Below, in pieces: positions 7,912-16,883 of a stretch of 64,000 bases of DNA. Origin of the DNA: Clostridium drakei (GTDB lineage: Bacteria; Bacillota; Clostridia; Clostridiales; Clostridiaceae); NCBI RefSeq assembly GCF_000633595.2, contig NZ_JIBU02000018.1, forward strand, positions 57,267 to 121,266. Direction: 5' to 3'. The notes below the pieces were generated by a model that ran no database searches, had not been told where the DNA came from, and saw only the letters and a list, made by a program, of their open reading frames with translations. The translations under genes and the position numbers were made by a program. How positions within the stretch are numbered: the first letter of the stretch is position 1; every line of letters begins with the position of its first letter.

Positions 7912-9171
7912 ATGAGTACAAAGAAGAAAAGAGGATTATTTACTGGAGAACATAAACCTAAGTTTATGGCTCTGGATTTCATTAAATACATAGGACCAGG
8001 ATTAATAGTTACAGTTGGCTTTATCGATCCGGGAAATTGGGCATCTAACCTTATGGCTGGGTCAACTTATGGATATTCACTTTTATTTACTGTCACACTT
8101 TCAACGATAATGCTTATTATACTTCAGCATAATGCAGCACATCTTGGCATAGCTACAGGATACTGTCTGTCTGAGGCAGCATCCATTTATTTAAAGCCTT
8201 GGCTTAGCAGAAGTATTTTGGTAACAGCAACACTTGCAGCTGCTTCAACTGCAATGGCGGAAATACTTGGTTCAGCAATAGCACTTAATATGTTATTTAA
8301 AATACCAATAAAGCTTGGTAGTGTCATGACTTTAATATTAATTGTATGGATGTTATTTACTAATTCCTATAAAAAACTTGAAAAGTGGATAATTGGATTT
8401 GTTTCTCTTATAGGTATCTCTTTTATTATTGAACTTGCATTTATTAATGTAGATTGGGGAAAAGCTGTAGTAAATTGGGTTACACCTAATTTTCCTAAAG
8501 GTGCTATGCCTATAATAATGAGTGTCATTGGTGCTGTGGTTATGCCTCATAATTTGTTTCTTCATTCAGAAATAATACAAAGCAGGCAGTGGAATTTAAA
8601 AGATGAAGCAATAATTGAAAAGCAATTAAAATATGAATTTGCAGATACCTTATTTTCTATGATAATAGGCTGGGCTATTAATAGTGCTATGATCTTGATT
8701 GCAGCAGCTACATTTTTTTCTAATAAAATAAACATAACTGATCTTGGGCAAGCTAGACAAATGCTGGAACCATTATTAGGTAAAGGAGCAGCAGTGATAT
8801 TTGCAATTGCACTATTATTTGCGGGTATATCTTCTACAATAACTGCGGGAATGGCAGCAGGAAGTATTTTTGCTGGCATATATAAGGAACCTTATGACAT
8901 AAATGACACACATACAAAAATAGGAGTTGGAGCAACATTAATTACTGCAATTTTAATTATATTTTTCATAGAAGATCCATTTAAAGGCTTAATTTATTCA
9001 CAAATGTTTTTGAGCATACAATTACCTATTACGGTATTTCTGCAAATATATTTAACTTCATCGAAAAAGGTAATGGGCAAATATTCTAATGACGTATTTT
9101 CTAAAATAATTTTGGGAATAATTGCAGTTATAATAACAATTTTAAATTTAATGCTGATATTAAATGTATAA
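7912..9171 (+). CDS. mntH: Nramp-family divalent metal transporter
   Basis: A proton-coupled importer of Mn(II) and possibly Fe(II). The product has 419 residues and eleven predicted membrane helices. The metal-binding signatures are intact: D39-P-G-N42 in helix 1 and M211-P-H-N214 in helix 6, the latter with the Met that favours Mn/Fe over Mg. It is preceded by a strong GGGGGAGG site and followed by a good terminator, so it is monocistronic. The position opposite ferritin suggests metal-responsive control. Confidence 0.92.
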   Translation: MSTKKKRGLFTGEHKPKFMALDFIKYIGPGLIVTVGFIDPGNWASNLMAGSTYGYSLLFTVTLSTIMLIILQHNAAHLGIATGYCLSEAASIYLKPWLSRSILVTATLAAASTAMAEILGSAIALNMLFKIPIKLGSVMTLILIVWMLFTNSYKKLEKWIIGFVSLIGISFIIELAFINVDWGKAVVNWVTPNFPKGAMPIIMSVIGAVVMPHNLFLHSEIIQSRQWNLKDEAIIEKQLKYEFADTLFSMIIGWAINSAMILIAAATFFSNKINITDLGQARQMLEPLLGKGAAVIFAIALLFAGISSTITAGMAAGSIFAGIYKEPYDINDTHTKIGVGATLITAILIIFFIEDPFKGLIYSQMFLSIQLPITVFLQIYLTSSKKVMGKYSNDVFSKIILGIIAVIITILNLMLILNV

Positions 9172-9194
9172 GTAAGTTTTATATTTAATTATGT

Positions 9195-9238
9195 AAAAAC
9201 TATAAGTTTTGTAAAAATAAAACTTATAGTTTTTTGTA
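9195..9238 (+). terminator. Rho-independent terminator
   Basis: AAAACTATAAGTTTT pairs with AAAACTTATAGTTTT around a short A-rich loop, followed by T residues. It ends mntH. Confidence 0.8.
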
Positions 9239-9361
9239 TTAAACAGTTTTAATTGTGAAAAATAATTTTAGACTGTTATATATGGATATAAAATTAAGGT
9301 CATTGTTTATTTATATGACTGTTAATTTAAAATTTTTATTGTGATTACAAGTGGAGGCATC

Positions 9362-10747
9362 ATGAAAAGTAAGCAAAATAAACGAAGTAAAATTGTCAAG
9401 AGCATTATAATTTTTTTGAGTACTTTAGTTTGTATGTATTTTTTTATAGCAATATATTTTGAGAACCATTTTTACTTTGGTTCTGAAATTAATCATATCA
9501 ATGTTTCGTGTAAAACTGTTGAAGAAGTGAAAGAACAAATGACATCAAGGTTGAGAGCATATACAGTAAATATAAAGGAACGTGGCGGTAAAACAGAACA
9601 AATTAAATCTCTTGATATTGGTCTGAGATATAATTCAGGAGGAAAATATGAGAAATTTAAAGATAGACAAAATCCCTTAAATTGGATTTCGGCTTTTTTT
9701 AGTAAAAAAAATTTAAAAATGACAGATGTAGTTATATATGATGAAAAAATGTTAAAAGAAAATCTGGAGAAGCTTTCTTGCCTTGATATTAGCAATATAA
9801 TTGAACCTAGAGAACCTGACTTTAAATACACAGATAAAGGGTATGTAATTATAGATGAAGTGAATGGTAATAAAATTGATAAGGATATTTTATATAGCAA
9901 GGTGACAAAGGCAATACAGAAAGTGGAAGATATAATAGATTTGGAACAGATAGGTTGTTATGTGAAGCCTAAATATACTTCAAAATCTCAAAGAACTATT
10001 GATAATAAAAACATTCTCAATAAATACATATCTTCAAAAGTTACATATACTTTTGGAAAAAATAAAGAAATCATAGATGGATCAATAATAAATGAATGGC
10101 TTAAAATTAATGATGATTTTCAAGTTGTACTTGATAATCAAAAAGAAAAGAGATATATGAATTCATTGTTTAAGGATTATAATACTGTAGGAAAAACAAG
10201 GAATTTTATTACAACTTTAGGTAAAACAATAAACATAAGTAGTGGTGATTATGGATGGTCAATCAATATTTCCAAGGAAATTCAAAATTTAAATAAAGTA
10301 ATTGAAGAAGGAAAAGTTATAGAAAAAGAACCTGTCTACATACAAACGGCTTTTTCTCATGGTAGTAATGATATTGGAAATACCTATGTTGAAATAGATA
10401 TGAAAAATCAACATTTATGGTTTTATAAAAATGAAGAACTAATAGTACAAGGAGATGTAGTTACAGGTAATGAGAGTAGTAATTATTTGACACCACAAGG
10501 TATTTATAGATTGAAATATAAAGAAAAGAATGCAACTCTAACTGGTCAGGATTATAGTACTCCTGTTGAATTCTGGATGCCTTTTAATGGAGGTATTGGA
10601 ATTCATGATGCAAGCTGGAGAGATAAGTTTGGAGAAAATATATATAAGACAAATGGTTCTCATGGTTGTATAAATTCACCATACAATTTAGCAAAGACAA
10701 TATTTTATAATATTGAGAAAGGTACTCCAATCATTTGCTATTATTAG
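9362..10747 (+). CDS. L,D-transpeptidase (YkuD) with membrane anchor
   Basis: A 461-residue enzyme that makes 3-3 cross-links or attaches partners to peptidoglycan. It has one N-terminal membrane helix (about 12-33), a long middle region resembling the peptidoglycan-binding PF12229 type seen before YkuD domains in clostridia, and a C-terminal YkuD domain (about 340-461). The catalytic signature is intact: H415 (GIGIHDASW), then S433-H434-G435-C436. ATG at 9362 is chosen because GTGGAGG precedes it; the upstream in-frame GTG at 9341 has no ribosome site. The PAP2 paralogue follows after 83 bases. Confidence 0.9.
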   Translation: MKSKQNKRSKIVKSIIIFLSTLVCMYFFIAIYFENHFYFGSEINHINVSCKTVEEVKEQMTSRLRAYTVNIKERGGKTEQIKSLDIGLRYNSGGKYEKFKDRQNPLNWISAFFSKKNLKMTDVVIYDEKMLKENLEKLSCLDISNIIEPREPDFKYTDKGYVIIDEVNGNKIDKDILYSKVTKAIQKVEDIIDLEQIGCYVKPKYTSKSQRTIDNKNILNKYISSKVTYTFGKNKEIIDGSIINEWLKINDDFQVVLDNQKEKRYMNSLFKDYNTVGKTRNFITTLGKTINISSGDYGWSINISKEIQNLNKVIEEGKVIEKEPVYIQTAFSHGSNDIGNTYVEIDMKNQHLWFYKNEELIVQGDVVTGNESSNYLTPQGIYRLKYKEKNATLTGQDYSTPVEFWMPFNGGIGIHDASWRDKFGENIYKTNGSHGCINSPYNLAKTIFYNIEKGTPIICYY

Positions 10748-10830
10748 AAGTTAGAGTATTATTTGATTTTATTGTAAAGTAGTGTTAATGTAGTATTGCA
10801 TCAATATTTAGCAGAAAGGATATTTTTATT

Positions 10831-11430
10831 ATGAATATGGAGTTTTTTAGACTAATAAATGATTTAGCAAACAAAAATGCAGTTTTTGATAAGATGATGA
10901 TTTTTATTTCAAAAGATGTACACTATATATTTATGGCAATTACTGCATTAGTATTTATTTTAGGCGCTATTAAGAAAAATGAGGAGTATAGAAAGATATC
11001 TGTGAGCACATGTATTATTGCAGTAATTAACTTAACATTAAGTTTTGTAATTGGAATAGTATATTATGAAGATAGACCTTTTGTAAATAATAAAGTTAAT
11101 TTACTTATAGAACATACAAAAAATGCATCTTTCCCAAGTAATCATGCTGCAGGAACTATGAGTGTAGCTTTAGGCCTTAGAAAATATAATAAGATACTTG
11201 GAATAATAATGGCAGTAATATCAATAATAGTAGGATTTTCACGAGTATATGTTGGAAATCACTACCCGTCAGATGTCATTGGTGCATATATTATGGTATT
11301 TGCCATAAATTATTTATATAATTTTTTATTAAGAAACAAAATTGAAGAAATTTATATTAAAGTTGAAAAGCTGTTAATTAGTAAAACAGGATTTTGTAAG
11401 AATTCAAATAGAAACATATTGAATGATTAA
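10831..11430 (+). CDS. PAP2-family (BcrC-like) undecaprenyl-diphosphate phosphatase, copy 2
   Basis: A 199-residue paralogue of the protein at 291-887, with near identity over long stretches (MNMEFFRLIN at the start, SRVYVGNHYP near the end). The motifs are the same except that motif 2 reads SFPSNHAAG, with Asn in place of the Asp of PSDH. The ribosome site and the first codons are also conserved, so the duplication included upstream DNA. It lies directly after an L,D-transpeptidase, which keeps it in a cell-wall context. A terminator follows. Substrate as for copy 1, inferred. Confidence 0.85.
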   Translation: MNMEFFRLINDLANKNAVFDKMMIFISKDVHYIFMAITALVFILGAIKKNEEYRKISVSTCIIAVINLTLSFVIGIVYYEDRPFVNNKVNLLIEHTKNASFPSNHAAGTMSVALGLRKYNKILGIIMAVISIIVGFSRVYVGNHYPSDVIGAYIMVFAINYLYNFLLRNKIEEIYIKVEKLLISKTGFCKNSNRNILND

Positions 11431-11445
11431 TTATATAATTTGGTT

Positions 11446-11488
11446 AAGAAGTTTATCTCATACTAAAAAGTATGTGGTAAACTTTTTA
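11446..11488 (+). terminator. Rho-independent terminator
   Basis: Arms AAGTTTATCTCATACT and AGTATGTGGTAAACTT flank an AAAA loop and are followed by a T-rich tract. It ends the second PAP2 gene. Confidence 0.8.
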
Positions 11489-11659
11489 ATATTTTTTGAT
11501 TTTACTTTTTTAGCTTTGGATATATTATAAGACTCTAGTTTACACGCTTTCGTATTAATACTTAACAATAATAATATATTCAATTTATATACAAATGTAA
11601 CAAAGTATTTTAAAAAAGCATAACTTATATAGAATATGAGTTTAAATGGGAGTGGGAAA

Positions 11660-12151
11660 ATGATAAATTTTCAATCTTTTCATGGTAGAGTTACTATGAT
11701 TGATGACTTCTGGGTACAACCAAATGGAGAGCAATTAGGATGCTATAAATTAATGTCTGTACAAAATAGATATGGAAGCTTAGTAAAATTTGTGATATCG
11801 CCAGATACTTATTTTGTGAATCATGTAAGGGTTAAAATAGGAGATATGGTAACTGGGTTTTATGATGCAAATGCACCAACTCCCATGATTTTTCCACCTC
11901 AATTTAGGGCAATTGTTATGGTAAAAAATACACCATATCAAAAAGTGAAGGTAGGATATTTTAATAGGCAGTTGATAAGTAGTGACAATAAATTAAAATT
12001 AAATATTTCACAAAGTACTAAGATAATACTTAAAAATGATCAAACTTTTACTAAAAATCCTGCAAATCATAATCTCATTGTTGTTTATGGTTTTACTACG
12101 ATGAGTATACCAGCACAAACCACACCATACAAAATTATTGTAATGTGTTAA
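11660..12151 (+). CDS. Conserved hypothetical protein
   Basis: I do not recognise a defined family. From ATG 11660 (GGGAGTGG lies just upstream; an in-frame ATG at 11636 is the alternative) the product has 163 residues. It has no signal peptide or helix long enough to span a membrane and seems all-beta: alternating patterns such as FHGRVTMIDDFWV, YGSLVKFVISPDTYFV and MVTGFYDANAP. The end (SIPAQTTPYKIIVMC) closes with Cys. I recall similar proteins in Clostridium species without assigned function. Hairpins bound it on both sides, so it is monocistronic. Confidence 0.7.
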   Translation: MINFQSFHGRVTMIDDFWVQPNGEQLGCYKLMSVQNRYGSLVKFVISPDTYFVNHVRVKIGDMVTGFYDANAPTPMIFPPQFRAIVMVKNTPYQKVKVGYFNRQLISSDNKLKLNISQSTKIILKNDQTFTKNPANHNLIVVYGFTTMSIPAQTTPYKIIVMC

Positions 12152-12213
12152 AGTTTTGAAATGATAAAGTTTTTTATATTTAAAAATGAAGGAATATAAG
12201 TCAAAGTAATATA

Positions 12214-12262
12214 AGCAACTTTTAACTGTATTATACCTGATATACAGCTAAAAGTTGCCTTT
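12214..12262 (+). terminator. Rho-independent terminator
   Basis: GCAACTTTTA and TAAAAGTTGC form the lower stem, with ACTGTAT/ATACAG above it, followed by CTTTT. Confidence 0.8.
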
Positions 12263-13038
12263 TAATGTATTAAACAATATATTTACTATAATTTAAGCCA
12301 TATTTCATAGTTTTACTATGAAAAATTTAATAAATTGGAATATGTTAAATTCCTTAAACATATTTTTTTGCAAAGTATGGAATTAAATAAGGACTAAAAT
12401 ATATAGAAAAGCTATCTAAAAAAAGGTTAATTATTTAGACTTAGATAATAATATGATATTAAATTTCGAAATTGTTTATCTTATGAAATAAATGATTACG
12501 AAAATGCTAAAACTTTCACAAAATCGTTATAAATTGTTATAAAAAACCAACCAATTATCATAAAAGTTTCAAATTGAATTTTATAAAAATGAATAAAAAA
12601 AGTCTAGGCTAGATAAAACTAGCCTTAAAGTTGTAGTTATTTGTAGTTAGATGTAGCTAAGTGAAGCATTTTCGAATAATTTTGTAAAAGATGACACTTT
12701 TTATTATTTATGCCGTCATTGACAATATTGAAATGATTATATAAAATGAATAAAGAATATTATATAAATTGAATAATTTAAAAACAGAAAAGTATAAAAT
12801 AGACAATTTACTTGAAATTGAATATTTTAAAAAGACGGAATTATTTTATTTATGATGAGTTTTAATTCGTTCATAAAGATTACTTCACAATATACATTTT
12901 TAGATATGACAATTCATATTAAAATTTAGTAGGTGAGGAAAATTCTTTTTGATATAACTTGAAAAACTTGAAATCTTATTAGACTTAGAGTTTTAAAAGT
13001 ACTAAATTTTTCTTTTTTTAAAGGAAGGAGTAAGTAAA
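12263..13038. other. Long intergenic region before the amino-acid permease
   Basis: About 780 bases without a credible gene. It is very AT-rich with stop codons in all frames. Visible items are a small hairpin AGGCTAG/CTAGCCT (12606-12625), three 10-bp-phased copies of a TGTAGTTA-like word (12631-12659), and a long run up to the permease ribosome site (AAGGAAGGAG). No lysine, glycine or T-box riboswitch signature was recognised. Confidence 0.5.
12631..12659 (+). promoter_or_regulatory. Three helically phased 10-bp repeats
   Basis: TTGTAGTTA, TTGTAGTTA and ATGTAGCTA start at 12631, 12641 and 12651, exactly one helical turn apart. This is the pattern of a multimeric regulator site. It lies about 400 bases upstream of the permease start, so the link to that gene is tentative. 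Confidence 0.4.
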
Positions 13039-14433
13039 ATGAATAACGAAACTCAAACGCAAACAGGAGAAAACCTAGAACGTGGTCTTGAAGAAAGACA
13101 TATTAAAATGATGGCAATAGGTGGAGCCATCGGAGTTGGTTTGTTCCTAGGGTCAGCAACAGCTATTAAGGCTGCAGGTCCAGCTATATTAATTACTTAT
13201 GGTGTTGCAGGAATAATTATATTTTTTATTATGCGTGCTCTTGGTGAAATGGCCGTTGAGCATCCAGTTGCAGGATCATTCAGTGCATATGCAAACGATT
13301 ACGTGAGCCCTCTTGCAGGATACCTAACAGGATGGACATACTGGATAATGTGGGTTGTAACTTGTATGGCAGAAGTTACGGCAGTAGGTATTTATATTAA
13401 CTTTTGGTTTCCAAATGTACCACAATGGGTATCAGCACTTGTTGCTATTTGTATACTTACAGGCGTAAATTTAACTGCAGCAAAAGCATTTGGAGAAATT
13501 GAATTTTGGTTTGCACTTATAAAAGTTGCTACAATAGTTATCATGATTATAGTTGGTATAGCTATGATAGCATTTGGACTTGGAAATAAAGGAGTACCAA
13601 TTGGTATTTCAAACTTGACTGCGCACGGTGGTTTCTTCCCTAAAGGAATTATGGGACCTATATCTACTTTAACTATGGTTTCATTTGCTTTCGTAGGAGT
13701 TGAGCTTATAGGTGTTACGGCTGGAGAGGCAAAAAATCCTGAAAAAGTAATACCAACAGCTATAAACAGTGTTTTCATGCGTGTAATGATATTCTATATT
13801 GGTGCATTATTTGTTATAATGTCACTTTATGCTTGGGACAGCATAGGAACAACAGGAAGTCCGTTTGTTCTTACATTTGCTAAACTTGGTATAGGTGCAG
13901 CAGCAGGTATCATAAACTTCGTTGTACTTACAGCAGCATCATCATCATGTAATTCAGGTATATTTACAACTGGACGTATGCTATACAATCTTTCATTACA
14001 GGGACAAGCACCTAAGTGCTTTGCAAAGCTTAGTTCAACTAACGTTCCTAAGAATGGAATACTTACTTCAGTAGCATTTATGTTAATCGGAGTTATATTA
14101 AACTATGTTGCTCCTGGTAAAGCATTTACTTATGTTACAAGTGTAGGAACATTTGCAGGTATATTTGCTTGGTTTATGATTGTTTACACTCAGATTAAAT
14201 TTAGAAAGAGTCTTACACCTGAACAGGTTAAAAATTTGAAGTTTAAAACAGTACTTTATCCAGCTTCAGGCATCATCACTATGATATTCTTAGTTGGTGT
14301 ATTTGTTTCAATGTGCATGGGAGCAGATACAAGAATTCCAGCTATAGTTGGAGTTATATGGATACTACTTTTAATTGCAGCTTGGTATGGATGTGGATTA
14401 AATAAAAAGGAAGCTACTAAATTGCTTAGTTAA
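13039..14433 (+). CDS. Amino-acid permease, APC superfamily (AAT family)
   Basis: A 464-residue, twelve-helix secondary transporter. The start of helix 1 has the family signature IGGAIGVGLFLGSA, and the helix 2-3 region has RALGEMAVEHPVAGSFSAYA, both typical of the LysP/ProY/CycA/aromatic permease group. The sequence does not decide the substrate among these. It probably imports an amino acid with protons. A strong GGAAGGAG site precedes the ATG. The codons are slightly richer in G and C than the neighbours. It is monocistronic, with a shared terminator against the gene on the other strand. Confidence 0.88.
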   Translation: MNNETQTQTGENLERGLEERHIKMMAIGGAIGVGLFLGSATAIKAAGPAILITYGVAGIIIFFIMRALGEMAVEHPVAGSFSAYANDYVSPLAGYLTGWTYWIMWVVTCMAEVTAVGIYINFWFPNVPQWVSALVAICILTGVNLTAAKAFGEIEFWFALIKVATIVIMIIVGIAMIAFGLGNKGVPIGISNLTAHGGFFPKGIMGPISTLTMVSFAFVGVELIGVTAGEAKNPEKVIPTAINSVFMRVMIFYIGALFVIMSLYAWDSIGTTGSPFVLTFAKLGIGAAAGIINFVVLTAASSSCNSGIFTTGRMLYNLSLQGQAPKCFAKLSSTNVPKNGILTSVAFMLIGVILNYVAPGKAFTYVTSVGTFAGIFAWFMIVYTQIKFRKSLTPEQVKNLKFKTVLYPASGIITMIFLVGVFVSMCMGADTRIPAIVGVIWILLLIAAWYGCGLNKKEATKLLS

Positions 14434-14509
14434 ACTGTTTAGCTATTATACAGCTGTATTAAATAAAAAATATTGCTGTAAATAATAAAAATTATTGTTA
14501 GACATTATG

Positions 14510-14555
14510 AAGAAAAACTACAGAAGGTGAGAGTCCACTTTCTGTAGTTTTTCTA
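14510..14555. terminator. Bidirectional terminator
   Basis: AGAAAAACTACAGAA and TTCTGTAGTTTTTCT pair around a short loop, with T-runs on both strands. It serves the permease and the converging FMN-binding gene. Confidence 0.85.
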
Positions 14556-15446
14556 TTTTAGAGCATTTTCAACGGATTTCATAAATGCCTTACTAGTAGT
14601 GGTTGCTCCAGTAACAGCATCAACATTTATTTTTTGTTCTTTAATGATTTTTGGAAATATTCCTTCTGCATAAGTTACATAAGGGCTTTTTCGATTATCT
14701 ATACTTTTAATATTAACAATTTTATGATTTGTAACTTTTACTTCTACTTTATATATGGAATTGCCAACATCTGCTTTTCCTTTATATACACCATCATTAA
14801 TTTTTGAGAGGTTCAAATTTTCTATAGGCATATGTCTAATTTTATTCAAATTAATATCACTTACAGCTGCAAATCCAATACCAATTATAAATATAGGAAG
14901 TACAATCATTATAATAGTTTTTTGCTTTACAGGGTGTTTTACTTCTCTTTTTCCAAAAGGCTTGAAAATAGAGATTAAAGCAATGAGTATCATTATACAC
15001 AATTCTATAGATGTATACATTAATGCTTTGTTTTGAAAGTTTAAATATTCACTTTTCATAACAGAATTATTTAAACCTATATCTGCTATAGAGGTCATTC
15101 CATTAACAGAAGGTCCAAATCCAATCCAAGTCATTGCAAATATAACAAGTATAAGGAACCATTTTAAAATTATCCATCTATATTTAACAAATCCCCATTC
15201 TGTAAATAGGCTATATATAAATGCAGTTATGAGTAAAATAAAAAAAGCATAGTTTACCGTCCAAGTAAATATTTTAAGTATTCCTAAATCTATTGGAAAA
15301 GTATTCCCTTCAAAATTTTTAGTTTGCTTTAATAAAAGAAGACTTAAGATTGAAATTAGTCCTCCTAGTACACTTGCAGCTAAAATGATGTGAACTGCTT
15401 TCAATAATTTTTGACAGCTGATATTTAGAGTACAGTTTTTATTCAT
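14553..15446 (-). CDS. Membrane protein with C-terminal FMN-binding domain
   Basis: A 297-residue protein with five or six membrane helices in the first 210 residues and an extracytoplasmic FMN_bind domain at the end. The flavin attachment motif is D276-AVTGAT282, where ApbE-type transferases link FMN to the last Thr in related proteins. This combination suggests electron transfer across the membrane, as in RnfG/NqrC-type or extracellular flavin modules; the partner is not visible. The helical half (LNISCQKLLKAVHIILAAS) resembles DUF2269-like cytochrome-free membrane proteins. It is co-transcribed with a TetR regulator 35 bases upstream. Confidence 0.82.
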   Translation of the reverse strand: MNKNCTLNISCQKLLKAVHIILAASVLGGLISILSLLLLKQTKNFEGNTFPIDLGILKIFTWTVNYAFFILLITAFIYSLFTEWGFVKYRWIILKWFLILVIFAMTWIGFGPSVNGMTSIADIGLNNSVMKSEYLNFQNKALMYTSIELCIMILIALISIFKPFGKREVKHPVKQKTIIMIVLPIFIIGIGFAAVSDINLNKIRHMPIENLNLSKINDGVYKGKADVGNSIYKVEVKVTNHKIVNIKSIDNRKSPYVTYAEGIFPKIIKEQKINVDAVTGATTTSKAFMKSVENALK

Positions 15447-15481
15447 GTTTTTACCTCCATTTTAGTTCAATAAACTTATAA

Positions 15482-16093
15482 TTATTTAAATAAATTAGTA
15501 ACTCCAAATAGATGATAAAGGTTTATAATTTTAAATGACTTTTTTATATCTTCAGGAGAATCTGACTCCTTAAGAATTTGTATCATCATTGAAATCAAAT
15601 TTTCATAAATGATTTTAATAATCTTATAATTCATGGAATCATAGATAATTTTATTGTTTTCTTTTGAATAGTTTTCCTTTATATTTTTTATCATATAATT
15701 TATAGCTTCATACTTTAGACTTTCATATTTTGTACCTTTGCTTCCAGTAAACATTATTAAGATTTGTTCTCTGTTTTTAATCATATAATCAATAAATTCT
15801 TCATTTACAAGTTGAAAATCATTCTTTGAGTTTAGTTCGTTTGCTGTTTTGTATTTTGCAGATATAAGCTTGTTAATCAAAATATTTTTTAAGTTTTCTA
15901 AGACACTTTCAGGAGCTATTGAATAAAATATTTGTTTCTTGCTCTTATAGTACTTATATATATTTCCAACTGAAACATTTGATTCTGTTGCAATGTTAGA
16001 AATTTTTGTTTTTTCATATCCGTTCTCTACAAAGATTTTTAATGCTGCATTATCGATTTTTTCTTTAATATCGTCTTTTTTATATTGAACCAT
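15482..16093 (-). CDS. TetR/AcrR-family transcriptional regulator
   Basis: A 203-residue repressor. The N-terminal HTH is typical: AALKIFVENGYEKTKISNIA, then VSVGNIYKYYKSKKQIFYSI. The ligand domain is divergent. It is the first gene of a two-gene operon with the FMN-binding membrane protein, which it probably controls. It is similar in style to the TetR at 18617, which also begins MVQ-K-KDDI/EVK. AGGAGGACAA precedes the ATG. Confidence 0.9.
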   Translation of the reverse strand: MVQYKKDDIKEKIDNAALKIFVENGYEKTKISNIATESNVSVGNIYKYYKSKKQIFYSIAPESVLENLKNILINKLISAKYKTANELNSKNDFQLVNEEFIDYMIKNREQILIMFTGSKGTKYESLKYEAINYMIKNIKENYSKENNKIIYDSMNYKIIKIIYENLISMMIQILKESDSPEDIKKSFKIINLYHLFGVTNLFK

Positions 16094-16321
16094 ATTTGTC
16101 CTCCTATAAAAGAGAATAACATATTCTCTTTTGATTGAATTATACTCCTTCCCTTTCTAATTGTCCATAATTCATAGTGGAATATTTTGATTTTATAGAA
16201 TAATTATGGATTAAATATTGTACCAAATTTCTACAATATGATATAATATTTTCAAAAACATAATACATTAATAATATCATCATGTCGTTATTTTAATATT
16301 TATAGAAAAGCGAGTGATAGT

Positions 16322-16681
16322 ATGAAAAAAAATAATTTTAGTTATTTGTTCGATAGGGACCAGATATTTAAAAAAGATCGTAGGATAAATAAAAGGCACA
16401 GCTATGACGATATGTTAAAAATCATAAGTGTAAATTCTAAACAGGTTCATTTAGAAAGAATAGCTGTGGATATTTCTATTTCAGGTATAGGGTTTATATC
16501 AAGTACAAAGTTTGAGATAGATGATATACTAGAATTGATATTTAAGTACAACAAGATAACTATACCTGCTATTGTTAAAGTAGTTCACATCAATTTATAT
16601 GATGAGGGTTACTTCGTTGGTGGACAATTTGTAGCTATAAAGAATATTTATAGGGAAATGTTAAAGCAAGACTTATTATAA
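16322..16681 (+). CDS. PilZ-domain protein (probable c-di-GMP receptor)
   Basis: A 119-residue stand-alone PilZ domain. The two c-di-GMP binding motifs are intact: R21-INK-R25 (RxxxR) and D50-ISIS-G55 ([D/N]xSxxG). The rest is the expected beta barrel (GIGFISSTKFEIDDILEL and IPAIVKVVHINLYDEGYFVGGQF). It probably acts as an adaptor for motility, adhesion or exopolysaccharide control. No cyclase or motility gene is next to it. A palindromic repeat element starts right at its stop codon. Confidence 0.88.
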   Translation: MKKNNFSYLFDRDQIFKKDRRINKRHSYDDMLKIISVNSKQVHLERIAVDISISGIGFISSTKFEIDDILELIFKYNKITIPAIVKVVHINLYDEGYFVGGQFVAIKNIYREMLKQDLL

Positions 16682-16682
16682 C

Positions 16683-16841
16683 TAACTCAACTTTAACACA
16701 TACAAAATTTTGATTTAATATAGAAATGATGCTATGCAACTTTTTTTGAGGTAACAATTGATATTTGTCATCTCAAAAAAGTTGTGTTATATCATGTTTG
16801 TTGTATTAAATTAAAACATTACATGTGAGAAAGTTGAGTTA
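16683..16841. repeat. Long palindromic intergenic element, copy 1
   Basis: The whole interval between the PilZ and AEC genes is an imperfect inverted repeat. The left arm starts TAACTCAACTTT and the right arm ends AAAGTTGAGTTA; the centre is a tight hairpin with CAACTTTTTTTGAGGT and ATCTCAAAAAAGTTG. The right arm resembles the sequence downstream of 20700. The form suits a MITE-like or REP-like element. The central stem could also serve as a terminator. Confidence 0.6.
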
Positions 16842-16883
16842 ATGCTTTATGAACACCTGGCAAAATGAAAGGAAGTAAAACTA

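Noticed and set aside
12263..13038. Amino-acid riboswitch before the permease
   Set aside because: No lysine, glycine or T-box core was found; only hairpins and phased repeats are present.
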